A DNA stretch of 64,000 nucleotides from Pandoraea vervacti (GTDB lineage: Bacteria; Pseudomonadota; Gammaproteobacteria; Burkholderiales; Burkholderiaceae), in assembly GCF_000934605.2 (NCBI RefSeq), contig NZ_CP010897.2:4030001-4094000 (forward strand), written 5' to 3'. Each line of letters starts with the position of its first letter. Position 1 is the stretch's first letter. The translations under genes and the position numbers were made by a program. Below are positions 26,507 to 34,323 of the stretch, piece by piece. The notes beneath the pieces are model-generated. The model worked only from the letters and a program-made list of their open reading frames with translations. It ran no database searches and had not been told where the DNA came from.

Positions 26507-28768
26507 TCAGAACGTATAGCGTGCACCGATCTGAAATCCCCAGGGTTGATTGATGTGATGTCCAACGCTGGACTCGACTTCCGAGTAAATCTGAAGGTTC
26601 TTGCGCAGTTGCCCCGTCACACCGGCACCGAACTCGAATCGCGTGCCCGACAGATCGTTGTTGAACGAAATACCGTTGACTGTGACGCGATTGCTCGAAA
26701 TGAACTCCTGCACCAGCGCCAGCTTCAGGTATGGCTGAATGACACCCCCGCCCGAGAGCGACATCGTTTTGCCGAACGCTGCGCCAACGCGTGCCTGTAC
26801 CGAGCCCGTGTGGTCGGTGTTGGACACCATGCCGTTGGTCAGCGTGAAGTTATCGCCGCCCACGCGCAGGAGCGCCAGGTGTATGTACGGCTCGAGGAAC
26901 CAATCGTTGGCAAACTTCATGTGACGACCGAATTCAAACGTCGCACCGAAGCCGTTCTCCCCAAAACTACCGTGAGCGCCTTCGCCGTCGCTCATGATGA
27001 CGTTGGCGTCGTTTTGAAAGTGGTTGTAGCGGGCTACCGTCTCGAAGTAGTACCCGGTGGCGCTCAGCCACGTACCGTACAGACCTGCTGTATAGCTGTT
27101 TACGCCGCCCGTGGATCCGCCACCAAAGGAGAGCTTGCTATGGCTGGTGCCCATCAATGCACCAACGAGCCATGTGCCGCCCCAGGCCTTGCCAACGACA
27201 GCATCGGCGCCGCCCATGACGCCGTATTGCGTTTGGCGGTAATCCACCCCGGAGACAGGGGTCGCGTGGAATTGTTTGCCGAAGGTACGGACCCAAGCGC
27301 CACTGTTGCCCTGATCGGCAATCCGCAGGTCGCCGAGACGGGTTCGCAAGATGGCTTGTTCGCCCGCCCAGACCGAGGGCGCCACACCGGAGATGCCGAT
27401 CACCGTTTGCGTACCCGGCGTCAAATCGGGACCGCCGGGATCGCCGGGGTCATGGGCGTCCGTGGCAAGCACCCAGTTGTTCCCGTCCTGACGCAGATCG
27501 TAGCTATAGACGCCGGCGTCTACCTTGCCACCGACGAGTGAGAACGCCGCGCCGCCGCCGCCCGTCGTCACGACGGTGAGCGGTGCGATCGCCGATGGTT
27601 CCGCGCCCGAATTGCGGATGTGCAACTGATAAGTGCCCGTCGCGTTGCCCGTTACCGCAAGCAGATCGCCACTGTGCGTGGCGATATTGGTATTCATCTT
27701 GAAGTCGCCGTTGCCGGAGAGCGTGCCAAGCGTGAGTGTATGGAAGGTCCCCGTGCCCGCTGCCGTACCGGAAATGTCGATGGTGCCGCTGTTCATTGTG
27801 ACGGTCGGCACCGAATTGTTGGCGGTGAGCACCCATTGCGAACCGGAATTCACCGCGAGCGAAGTCAGGTTGGTAAGCGATCCGGTCAGCGTCGTATTGT
27901 TTTGCAACGTCAAATTGACGACTGCCGTACCGTCTCCGGTGACGTTACCGGTGAGCGGCGAGTTGTCGATCGTGACGGCCGACGTGATCGGGCCGACGGC
28001 GCTGATCAGATTGCCGTCCGATCCTGAAACCTTGGTACCCCCCTCGATCAGAAGCGTTGCGGAGCGGTTCCCGGTTTGCCCCGGTTGGGGTTGAATCAGT
28101 ATCCCGGCGCCGCCCGTACCGACAATGGTCGTGCCGTTAAGCGTCGTTGTCGAAGACGTTCCGCCAGTTCCCGTCGCCACCCAGAAGCCGTAACGACCTG
28201 TCGACGACCCGCCGTTCATGACAACGGTCGAATCGAAGTTGGCCACACCTGCGTTGAACAACCCGCCACCGACCGAGCCAGTGCCGGTACTCATGGTGCT
28301 GTTGTTCAGCGTCAGCGTTCCCTTCAGGCTGACTTGCGCCGCAATTGCGAAGCCGGTGATCGTGCTGTTGGTCACGGTCGCGCTCGGCGCAACCGGATTC
28401 CCGCCAATCCCGCCAAGCGTAAGCCCCTGCGCCCCTGGGCTGCTAAGCGTCGAGTTTGTGATGATCGCGGACGTGTTCAGCATTTGTACGCCCGCGTTAT
28501 TCCCGCTTGCCGTGACCGTCGCACCGTTGAGCGTGAGGGTGCTATCGGTATCGACGACGATGGCATTTGTCGCCGCGCCCGGCTCCACCGTGAGCGAACC
28601 CGAGTTATGCACCTGCCATTGCTCGTTGGGATCTCCCGGCGCGGTCACGGTCTGCGACACCCCGTCCACGATCCCGGCATGCGCTTGAGCAGCAAGACAA
28701 GCCAGCGCAACGCCGATGGCCTGCGCAATCTGATGACGCCGAGGCGTCACGGGCTTTGACGTTTTCAT
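26507..28768 (-). CDS. Autotransporter (type Va) with Thr/Asn/Gly-rich beta-helix passenger
   Basis: A 753-residue autotransporter with AGGAGG upstream of its ATG. The signal peptide is IAQAIGVALACLAAQAHA. The passenger is a parade of short Thr-, Asn- and Gly-rich rungs (LTLNGATVTASGNNAGVQMLN, TTTLNGTTIVGTGGAGILI). A pertactin-like linker (YSYDLRQDGNNWVLATD) is followed by a ~260-residue beta-barrel ending GFQIGARYTF. It is a paralogue of the next gene downstream, which shares barrel phrases such as QYGVMGGADAV and FEFGAGVTGQL. A perfect 20-bp lux-box-like palindrome lies 228 bp upstream, making quorum-sensing control likely. Confidence 0.9.
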   Translation of the reverse strand: MKTSKPVTPRRHQIAQAIGVALACLAAQAHAGIVDGVSQTVTAPGDPNEQWQVHNSGSLTVEPGAATNAIVVDTDSTLTLNGATVTASGNNAGVQMLNTSAIITNSTLSSPGAQGLTLGGIGGNPVAPSATVTNSTITGFAIAAQVSLKGTLTLNNSTMSTGTGSVGGGLFNAGVANFDSTVVMNGGSSTGRYGFWVATGTGGTSSTTTLNGTTIVGTGGAGILIQPQPGQTGNRSATLLIEGGTKVSGSDGNLISAVGPITSAVTIDNSPLTGNVTGDGTAVVNLTLQNNTTLTGSLTNLTSLAVNSGSQWVLTANNSVPTVTMNSGTIDISGTAAGTGTFHTLTLGTLSGNGDFKMNTNIATHSGDLLAVTGNATGTYQLHIRNSGAEPSAIAPLTVVTTGGGGAAFSLVGGKVDAGVYSYDLRQDGNNWVLATDAHDPGDPGGPDLTPGTQTVIGISGVAPSVWAGEQAILRTRLGDLRIADQGNSGAWVRTFGKQFHATPVSGVDYRQTQYGVMGGADAVVGKAWGGTWLVGALMGTSHSKLSFGGGSTGGVNSYTAGLYGTWLSATGYYFETVARYNHFQNDANVIMSDGEGAHGSFGENGFGATFEFGRHMKFANDWFLEPYIHLALLRVGGDNFTLTNGMVSNTDHTGSVQARVGAAFGKTMSLSGGGVIQPYLKLALVQEFISSNRVTVNGISFNNDLSGTRFEFGAGVTGQLRKNLQIYSEVESSVGHHINQPWGFQIGARYTF

Positions 28769-29104
28769 ACGGTCCTCCTACGCAACGGCATGACAAACCG
28801 ACGGATGCGACAAGACCGGCGGATGCCCCCACCAAGCATTCCGCCGAAAACCAAGCCCCTGACCTCCGCAGCCCTGATTCATCCAACCCGGCGGACTGTC
28901 GCGCCGCTCGAAAATCACAAGGGGAAACCCCTATGTAATCATGAGGTTGCAGCGTCTTTATTGATTGAACGTTAGATTCAGACGAGCCAAACCGCACCTG
29001 TCAACGTTGACAGGTGTCGTGACAGAACTTTCGTGTAATGCTCGGGACGCGGTCGTCCCGGCGCGCGAAGCGTGCAGGGACGACGCAGGAAGGAAAAATG
29101 GACG
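28769..29104. other. Intergenic region holding the autotransporter promoter
   Basis: 336 bp with no supported gene. It contains the lux-box-like site at 28996-29015, a -10-like TCTAAC on the minus strand (28971-28976) and a small hairpin CGGGACG-CGGT-CGTCCCG at 29043-29060, just after the end of the GT9 gene. The region 28820-28960 shows nothing else that I recognise. Confidence 0.6.
28996..29015 (-). promoter_or_regulatory. lux-box-like palindrome upstream of the autotransporter
   Basis: ACCTGTCAACGTTGACAGGT is a perfect 20-bp palindrome, the most symmetric of the four copies. On the minus strand it is followed after 19 bp by TCTAAC (28971-28976), a 4/6 match to TATAAT, nearly the same geometry as in front of luxI (18 bp to GCTAAT). 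The only gene it can drive at close range is the autotransporter at 28768, with a ~190-nt leader. Confidence 0.87.
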
Positions 29105-30337
29105 TTAGCGTGAAGCGTCGGGCACAGAGGAAGACGGCGATTCGGACGCCAACTTCGGCACATTCGGCACATTCGGTACGAACGACGGCGTCGCCGCCAA
29201 CGTCGCGATGATGGTCTCGGCAAGCTCGACCGGATCGACAGCGCTCACGTCGCTCTGCGTCTGCAAGGGTGTCGACTGGCAACGCGGTGTGAGCCGTAGA
29301 TAGGGCGGCTCGGCAGCGGCGAACAGGGTGACGCTCGGCGCGCGGGTGGTGTGCGCCACGTGCATCAGCCCCCCGTCCGCGCCCACGAACAGCGACGCAT
29401 TCGCGATGACCCGTTTGGCATCGCGCAAGGTCAGTTCGCCAACGAACGACACCATCTCAAGGTGTCGGAACTTCGCTTCCCTAAGCGCTTTGGCCGCGTC
29501 CACCCCGTTGCCGGAACCCAACAGCACGATGCCGGTCGGCAAGCCGGGCGCATGCGCCGCGTCGTACGCTTCGAGGCATTCGCGCCAATGCGCGTAGGTG
29601 CGACGCGGCTCGACACCGCCCATCGCCAGTACGAGATAGGGTCCCGACGGCAGTCGGTTCACCACGGCCGGCGGCAACGCCGTCTCTTCCCGCAAATACG
29701 GCTTGGCGCGCGCGAAGAGTTCGTCGGGGCCGAGTTGCAAGCCGAATACGTCGTTGACGGCGGCCAGACTGAATTGCGTTTGATTGCGATCCGGGCCGTG
29801 GAAGAAGCGAAACAGACACGCGAACGGCAGCGCCCCGAAAAAACGGCGCTTGATGCGAAGCGTCGGGTAGTTGAATTCTTGCAGCACGACCACGTCGTAG
29901 TCAGCGGGATTCACCGCCGCCGGATCGTCGTAGACGTGGCGAAAGATGTCGTCGCCCTCGAACACGGCCATCAGCCCCGGGCCGATGAGCAGATCGACAG
30001 GCCCCGCGCGATCGCGCAGCAACGCGCGTCCGGACAGGTCCATCACGGCGTCGCCGACCGATGCCTTGCCGCCGTAGATCCACAGCACGCGCGCATCCGG
30101 TGCGACATGACGCACCTCGCGACTCGCCTGCCCGCTCAGCGCAAGACGCAAACGGCGGTGGAGGTACTTCTTGGCGACCTTGAACTTCGACGTGCGTTGC
30201 AGGAAGACGTCGGGTTCGTGATACACCCACTCATACGGGATACGGGTGCACGGATCGATGAGACTGGCGAAGCGGCGCTGCTGTGACATGGTCGGGTCGA
30301 AGGCGAATCGGCCGCCGTGCGGACCTGCCCGATGCAT
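29105..30337 (-). CDS. Glycosyltransferase family 9 (heptosyltransferase-like) protein
   Basis: About 410 residues with the GT9/GT-B pattern: VLWIYGGKASVGDAVMDLSGR near the N-terminus, DVVVLQEFN mid-chain, LVLAMGGVEPRRTYAHW opening the donor-binding half, IVLLGSGNGVDAAKAL, and the signature NASLFVGADGGLMHVAH. GT9 enzymes add heptose or similar sugars to lipopolysaccharide core or, in some cases, to autotransporter adhesins. That is notable because an autotransporter gene lies immediately downstream on the same strand. The start is uncertain (30337 or 30289; neither has a clear ribosome-binding site). The C-terminus is a repeat-rich tail (FVPNVPNVPK). Confidence 0.8.
   Translation of the reverse strand: MHRAGPHGGRFAFDPTMSQQRRFASLIDPCTRIPYEWVYHEPDVFLQRTSKFKVAKKYLHRRLRLALSGQASREVRHVAPDARVLWIYGGKASVGDAVMDLSGRALLRDRAGPVDLLIGPGLMAVFEGDDIFRHVYDDPAAVNPADYDVVVLQEFNYPTLRIKRRFFGALPFACLFRFFHGPDRNQTQFSLAAVNDVFGLQLGPDELFARAKPYLREETALPPAVVNRLPSGPYLVLAMGGVEPRRTYAHWRECLEAYDAAHAPGLPTGIVLLGSGNGVDAAKALREAKFRHLEMVSFVGELTLRDAKRVIANASLFVGADGGLMHVAHTTRAPSVTLFAAAEPPYLRLTPRCQSTPLQTQSDVSAVDPVELAETIIATLAATPSFVPNVPNVPKLASESPSSSVPDASR
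29154..29180. repeat. 9-bp tandem repeat in the 3' end of the GT9 gene
   Basis: TTCGGCACA, TTCGGCACA and TTCGGTACG follow one another, coding for the Asn-Val-Pro repeats of the protein tail. The unit is a multiple of three, so copy-number change would keep frame. Confidence 0.6.
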
Positions 30338-30440
30338 CACTCGGCCGCCCGATTCAATCCGGTGAATCAGCAGACCGACTTACGGGGGCACGCGCGGCGA
30401 CGCTTGAAGTTCGGAAGTATGCCACGCGCGCAGCCCGCGC

Positions 30441-32084
30441 CTACACCACCTGGAAGTGGTGCGTGCCGTCGCGACGCAATTGATCGACGAGGCCGAACTC
30501 CCAATCGAGATACGCCTGCATCGCCTGCGCCGCGTTGTCGGTGCCTTCGTACGGGCGACGATACCGGTCGTCGCGGGCGCTGGCCAGTCGCGTTTCACCG
30601 GACTCCAGCGGCAATCCCGCATGGATCCAGGCCTGCGTGCCGCCTTCCAGCACCACGATTTCCGCGTCAGTCAGACGCCGCAGATCCGCGGCGGCGAAGC
30701 GCGCGAGCAAGCTCGAGCCGCAGGTCAGCACATAACGCTGCACCGGTCCGACCTTGCGCAGCGCCTGCCCGAGCCGGGCGCGAATCACGAACCACGCGCC
30801 GGGAATGTGTCGTTTGACGTAGTTCACGCCCGAGGTGAAATCGAGCACCGCGAGCTGTCCGGGGGCCGCTTCGTCGATCCAGCGCGCGAGCAGCGCGGGC
30901 GTGACCGTGGCGACATCCGGCGCACTCGGCGTGTGCAGCGGCCAGCCGCCTTGTGCACTGCGCGCTTCGGCGCCGTGCGGCTCGACCACGTAGACCGTCC
31001 AACCCATCTGCGCGAGCCACGAGCCCGTCATGTCGGCGCGAACGCCGTCATCGTCGGCGAGCACGATCCACGCGCCGCGCACCGGCGCCTGATGGTCGGT
31101 TTCCTGCACGAGTTGCCCGCCCGGCGCACTCGCAAAATCGGGAAGGTGGCCCTCGGCATACTCCTCCGGCGTGCGCACGTCGAAGCGATAGACGGTGCGC
31201 CCGGGAACATTGAGCGACGGCACATCCGCCAACGCGATACGACGCACCCCCGCCCGATCCGCGACGGCACGCGCCCCTTCGCGGGCGACCGCCAGCGTCG
31301 CCTCGCGTACCGTGGTCGGATGCCGACGGTCGGCACCATGCTCCAGCGACTGCCCGGCGAGCGTCCAGCCGATGGTGCCGTTGCGAAGCGCCGCGACCGG
31401 GTTCGGCAGACCGGCGTTCACGAGCGATTGCGTGCCGATGATGCTGCGGGTACGGCCCGCGCAGTTCACGATCACGCGGGTGGCCGGGTCCGGCGCGAGT
31501 TCGCGCACGCGCAGCACGAGTTCGGCGCCGGGCACGCTCGTCGAGCCGGGAATATTCATCGTCTGGTATTCGTCGAAGCGACGCGCGTCGACGACGACTA
31601 CGTCGGCGTCCGCATCGAGCAGCGCCTTCACTTCCTGAGCGGAGAGCGACGGCGTATGGCGCAGTCCTTCGACCCACTCGCCAAAGGCCTTGCTCGGCAC
31701 GTTCACATCGCGGAAGACTTCGCCACCGGCGGCAATCCACCCGTCCAGTCCACCCGCGAGCAGATTGACGTCGGTATAGCCGAGCTTGCGCAGCACGGCC
31801 GCCGCGCGCGGGGCGAGGTCCTCGCCGTCATGGACGCCATAAAGCACGATACGGGTATCGCGACGCGGAATGCGCGCCCAGGCCTCGATCTCGACGCGCG
31901 AGAGCGGCAGATTCGCGGCCCACAGCGGGTGCGACTGCGCGAACGGATCTTCCTCGCGCACGTCGAGCAATGCGATTTCCTCGCGTGCGAGCAGCGCGGC
32001 GCGCACGTCGGCGTAGGTCAGTTCGGGAAAGGGGGCGTCTGTGGCCTGCGGCGGCACGTCAGTCAATTGAACGGACACGGTCAT
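30441..32084 (-). CDS. Protein with four rhodanese-like domains
   Basis: A 547-residue protein of four tandem rhodanese (sulfurtransferase) domains. Domain 1 (~20-125) contains LLDVREEDPFAQSH and reads IVLYGVHDGED at the active-loop position, with no Cys. Domain 2 (~145-250) has VDARRFDEYQTMNIPGS and VIVNCAGRTRS with the catalytic Cys. Domain 3 (~275-385) has FDVRTPEEYAEGH and WIVLADDDGVRAD with no Cys. Domain 4 (~395-520) has YVLTCGSSLLARFA with Cys. It would transfer sulfane sulfur to cyanide or thiols in the cytoplasm. It stands with a thiol dioxygenase and a sulfonate-uptake cluster, so a role in organosulfur handling is likely. Confidence 0.88.
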   Translation of the reverse strand: MTVSVQLTDVPPQATDAPFPELTYADVRAALLAREEIALLDVREEDPFAQSHPLWAANLPLSRVEIEAWARIPRRDTRIVLYGVHDGEDLAPRAAAVLRKLGYTDVNLLAGGLDGWIAAGGEVFRDVNVPSKAFGEWVEGLRHTPSLSAQEVKALLDADADVVVVDARRFDEYQTMNIPGSTSVPGAELVLRVRELAPDPATRVIVNCAGRTRSIIGTQSLVNAGLPNPVAALRNGTIGWTLAGQSLEHGADRRHPTTVREATLAVAREGARAVADRAGVRRIALADVPSLNVPGRTVYRFDVRTPEEYAEGHLPDFASAPGGQLVQETDHQAPVRGAWIVLADDDGVRADMTGSWLAQMGWTVYVVEPHGAEARSAQGGWPLHTPSAPDVATVTPALLARWIDEAAPGQLAVLDFTSGVNYVKRHIPGAWFVIRARLGQALRKVGPVQRYVLTCGSSLLARFAAADLRRLTDAEIVVLEGGTQAWIHAGLPLESGETRLASARDDRYRRPYEGTDNAAQAMQAYLDWEFGLVDQLRRDGTHHFQVV

Positions 32085-32138
32085 TCCTTGAATTCGTCTG
32101 AAGTCGATGCGGTGTGGCTTGTCTTGGCTATCGCCGCA

Positions 32139-32804
32139 TCATTGCTTGTCGGCGGGCGGCGCGGCCTTGCCCCATGGGTTCGGCAACTGCGCGTTGGCGT
32201 AGCCGGATACGAAGCCCTTGCGCTCGCCGGATTCGGTGAAGACGCTACGATGTACCGCGCCGATATTCGCGCCGTACACGTGAATGCTGACCGACACCCG
32301 GTCGTCGTACGCATTGCTCACGCGGTGAATATCGCCCAGGCGCGGCGACAGCACTTCCACGTCCCCCGGGGCAAGGCGCACCGGATCGCCCGCCACGACG
32401 GGGATACCTTTCGCGTCGAGCACATACGGTTGCGAGTGCTCTGCGCCGCGCAACATACCGATCAGCCCCCACACGGTGTGATCGTGAATCGGCGTGCGCT
32501 GCCCCGGCCCCCAGACGAAGCTCACGATGGTAAATCGCTGGGCCGAATCGCAATGCAGCAGGAATTGCTGGTAATGATCGGGATGGGGCGTGGCGAACGC
32601 GTCAGGCAGCCAGTCGTCGCGCGCCACGAGTTGGGCGAGCAGGCCAGCGCCCTCTTCGAGCAGGGTCGTTTCGTGCGGACGTCGTTCCAGCAGCCGCGAG
32701 AAGGCCGCGACGAACGTGCGCAGCGGGTCGAGCGCGTCGTAATCCTGTGCAGGCAAATCGCGCGACAAGGCGATGCCATCCAACACTTCGGTAGTGCCTG
32801 TCAT
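32139..32804 (-). CDS. Cysteine dioxygenase family protein (thiol dioxygenase)
   Basis: A 221-residue cupin of the type I cysteine dioxygenase / 3-mercaptopropionate dioxygenase family. These enzymes oxidise a thiol to a sulfinate using non-haem iron and O2. The three-His metal site is visible as HDH in GQRTPIHDHTVWGLIGMLRG, plus His in LGDIHRVSNA. The start at 32804 is chosen because it overlaps the stop of the upstream gene (ATGA) and opens the family-like N-terminus. The rhodanese protein follows 54 bp later. Which thiol is used cannot be told from sequence. Confidence 0.87.
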   Translation of the reverse strand: MTGTTEVLDGIALSRDLPAQDYDALDPLRTFVAAFSRLLERRPHETTLLEEGAGLLAQLVARDDWLPDAFATPHPDHYQQFLLHCDSAQRFTIVSFVWGPGQRTPIHDHTVWGLIGMLRGAEHSQPYVLDAKGIPVVAGDPVRLAPGDVEVLSPRLGDIHRVSNAYDDRVSVSIHVYGANIGAVHRSVFTESGERKGFVSGYANAQLPNPWGKAAPPADKQ

Positions 32805-34072
32805 GCAGATTCCCGGAAAGCTGCGAGCGCCTGCCGTCCGGCAGCGCTCAGAATGGTGTCGTTTTGCGGCGTGTGGATACGGCTGCACAGCACGTCGCGA
32901 TGATAGCGCTCCAGCGGGTTGTTGCGCGAGAGACCGTGGTTGCCGGAAAGCTGCAGGGCCAGTTCCAGCACCCGGATGGCATTGCCCGTTACCGTGAACT
33001 TTAGCGCACCGCTGGCAATGTCGTCATCGGGGTCTCCCGCATCGGCCGCCTGCGCCGCCGCATCGAGCAGACGCTGATTGACATGCAGCAGCGTGGCGAT
33101 CTCGCCGACCGTCTCCTGCACGCGCGGCAACGTGGCGAGCGGCGCGCCGAGATTGCCCGGCACCCGCGTGTTGAGGAACGTCACGAGCCAGTCGACGCCG
33201 GCGCGCGCCACCGCGTCGTACAACGTGCCGAGCAGCACGCTCATCCACGCCTGCTGTTCGATATGCGCATCGTTGTCACGCTGGCCGATGCCCGCGGGCG
33301 CCCATTCGCCGGGAGGGCGGATGTCCACTGCGTTGCCGAACGGCAGATCGATGTCTTCGAGGATGACCTCGTGGCTCGCAGACGCGCGCAGACCGAGATG
33401 ATCCCAGTTCTGCACGACGCGGATACCGGGCCGATCGGGCGATGCTTCGGAGCCCGCCGGACGCGGCACGAGAAAAACCCCGACGCGCGGTTCCGCTTCG
33501 TCGGTGCGCGCCCAGACGCACAGCCAGCGCAGCGCGGGAATCCCCGTGCAATAAAGCTTGCGGCCGGACAGCCGCCAGCCGGTTTCGGTGCGCCTGGCAA
33601 TCGTCGACGGCAGCCCGCCGCGCGCGGGCGTGCCGAGATCGGGCTCGACGCGCAACGCGTTAATCAACGCACCATCGCGCACGGCGCTCTCGAACACGGC
33701 CTGACGCTGCGCTTGCGGCCAGCGCGTGCTGGTACGCACGAGCGAGCGATGCTGGAGATAGGTCATGGTTAGGACGAGCGCCGTGGCCGACTCCCCGGCA
33801 GCGACCGCCCCGATGATGCGGCGCGCCGTGACCAGCCCGCCACCGCCGCCACCGGCAGCACGCGGCACGATCTCCGAGATCAGGCCGTGGCGATGCAACA
33901 GCGCAAAGTTGTCGAAAGGAAAGCGCGCATCGCGGTCGAGCGACGCTGCGCTTTCGGCCAGCGCGCGCGTAATGGGCGGGAGCAGCGTGTCGAGTTGCGC
34001 CGCGCGCACGGGGCCGTCGGCACGCGGCAGCGGCAGCACCGCCCCGGAAGGTGCGAGACCAGAAGAAGCCAT
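32801..34072 (-). CDS. Acyl-CoA dehydrogenase-like flavoprotein (SfnB/DszC-type)
   Basis: A 423-residue member of the acyl-CoA dehydrogenase superfamily. An N-terminal helical domain (DTLLPPITRALAESAASLDRDARFPFDNFALLHRHGL) precedes a central beta domain with GWRLSGRKLYCTGIPALRWL. The C-terminal helices carry LSGNHGLSRNNPLERYHRDVLCSRIHTPQND. This pattern fits the sulfur-acquisition branch (SfnB, DszC and relatives), which act as FMN/FADH2-dependent monooxygenases on organosulfur compounds, rather than beta-oxidation enzymes. It overlaps the thiol dioxygenase gene by 4 bp and is divergent from the SsuD-like gene. No clear ribosome-binding site precedes the ATG. Confidence 0.82.
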   Translation of the reverse strand: MASSGLAPSGAVLPLPRADGPVRAAQLDTLLPPITRALAESAASLDRDARFPFDNFALLHRHGLISEIVPRAAGGGGGGLVTARRIIGAVAAGESATALVLTMTYLQHRSLVRTSTRWPQAQRQAVFESAVRDGALINALRVEPDLGTPARGGLPSTIARRTETGWRLSGRKLYCTGIPALRWLCVWARTDEAEPRVGVFLVPRPAGSEASPDRPGIRVVQNWDHLGLRASASHEVILEDIDLPFGNAVDIRPPGEWAPAGIGQRDNDAHIEQQAWMSVLLGTLYDAVARAGVDWLVTFLNTRVPGNLGAPLATLPRVQETVGEIATLLHVNQRLLDAAAQAADAGDPDDDIASGALKFTVTGNAIRVLELALQLSGNHGLSRNNPLERYHRDVLCSRIHTPQNDTILSAAGRQALAAFRESA

Positions 34073-34323
34073 GATTTTGGAATAAGCAAATATGCGTTCG
34101 ACGCAGGGTGCGCCGCTCTACGCAGTGCCCATAGCGTAAGGCCCGGCACGCGCGTGCCCAACCATCCATATCGAATAATCTTTGCGTAAATGATTATTTA
34201 ACGACCGAAGATTGTTTGCGTACGCTCCCACCCATTCACCGTCTGTTCCGATCGATGGGCGTGTAGCGCAAACCGACCCACGTCGCCGTGCACGCGTCCC
34301 CTACCCTACATCAGGAGAGCGTC
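34073..34323. promoter_or_regulatory. Divergent promoter region of the organosulfur cluster
   Basis: 251 bp between oppositely oriented sulfur genes. Its centre (~34165-34215) is AT-rich (TTTGCGTAAATGATTATTTAA), as in CysB/Cbl-activated promoters of ssu and tau operons. I cannot define a specific operator. AGGAGAG at 34313-34319 is the ribosome-binding site of the monooxygenase gene. Confidence 0.45.

Noticed and set aside
32805..32888. N-terminal extension of the thiol dioxygenase to 32888
   Set aside because: The extra residues have no family counterpart and would overlap the upstream gene deeply; 32804 gives a typical ATGA overlap.
30456..32903. 815-residue plus-strand open frame opposite the rhodanese and dioxygenase genes
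   Set aside because: Antisense shadow of two genes with clear domains and catalytic residues; no motif of its own.
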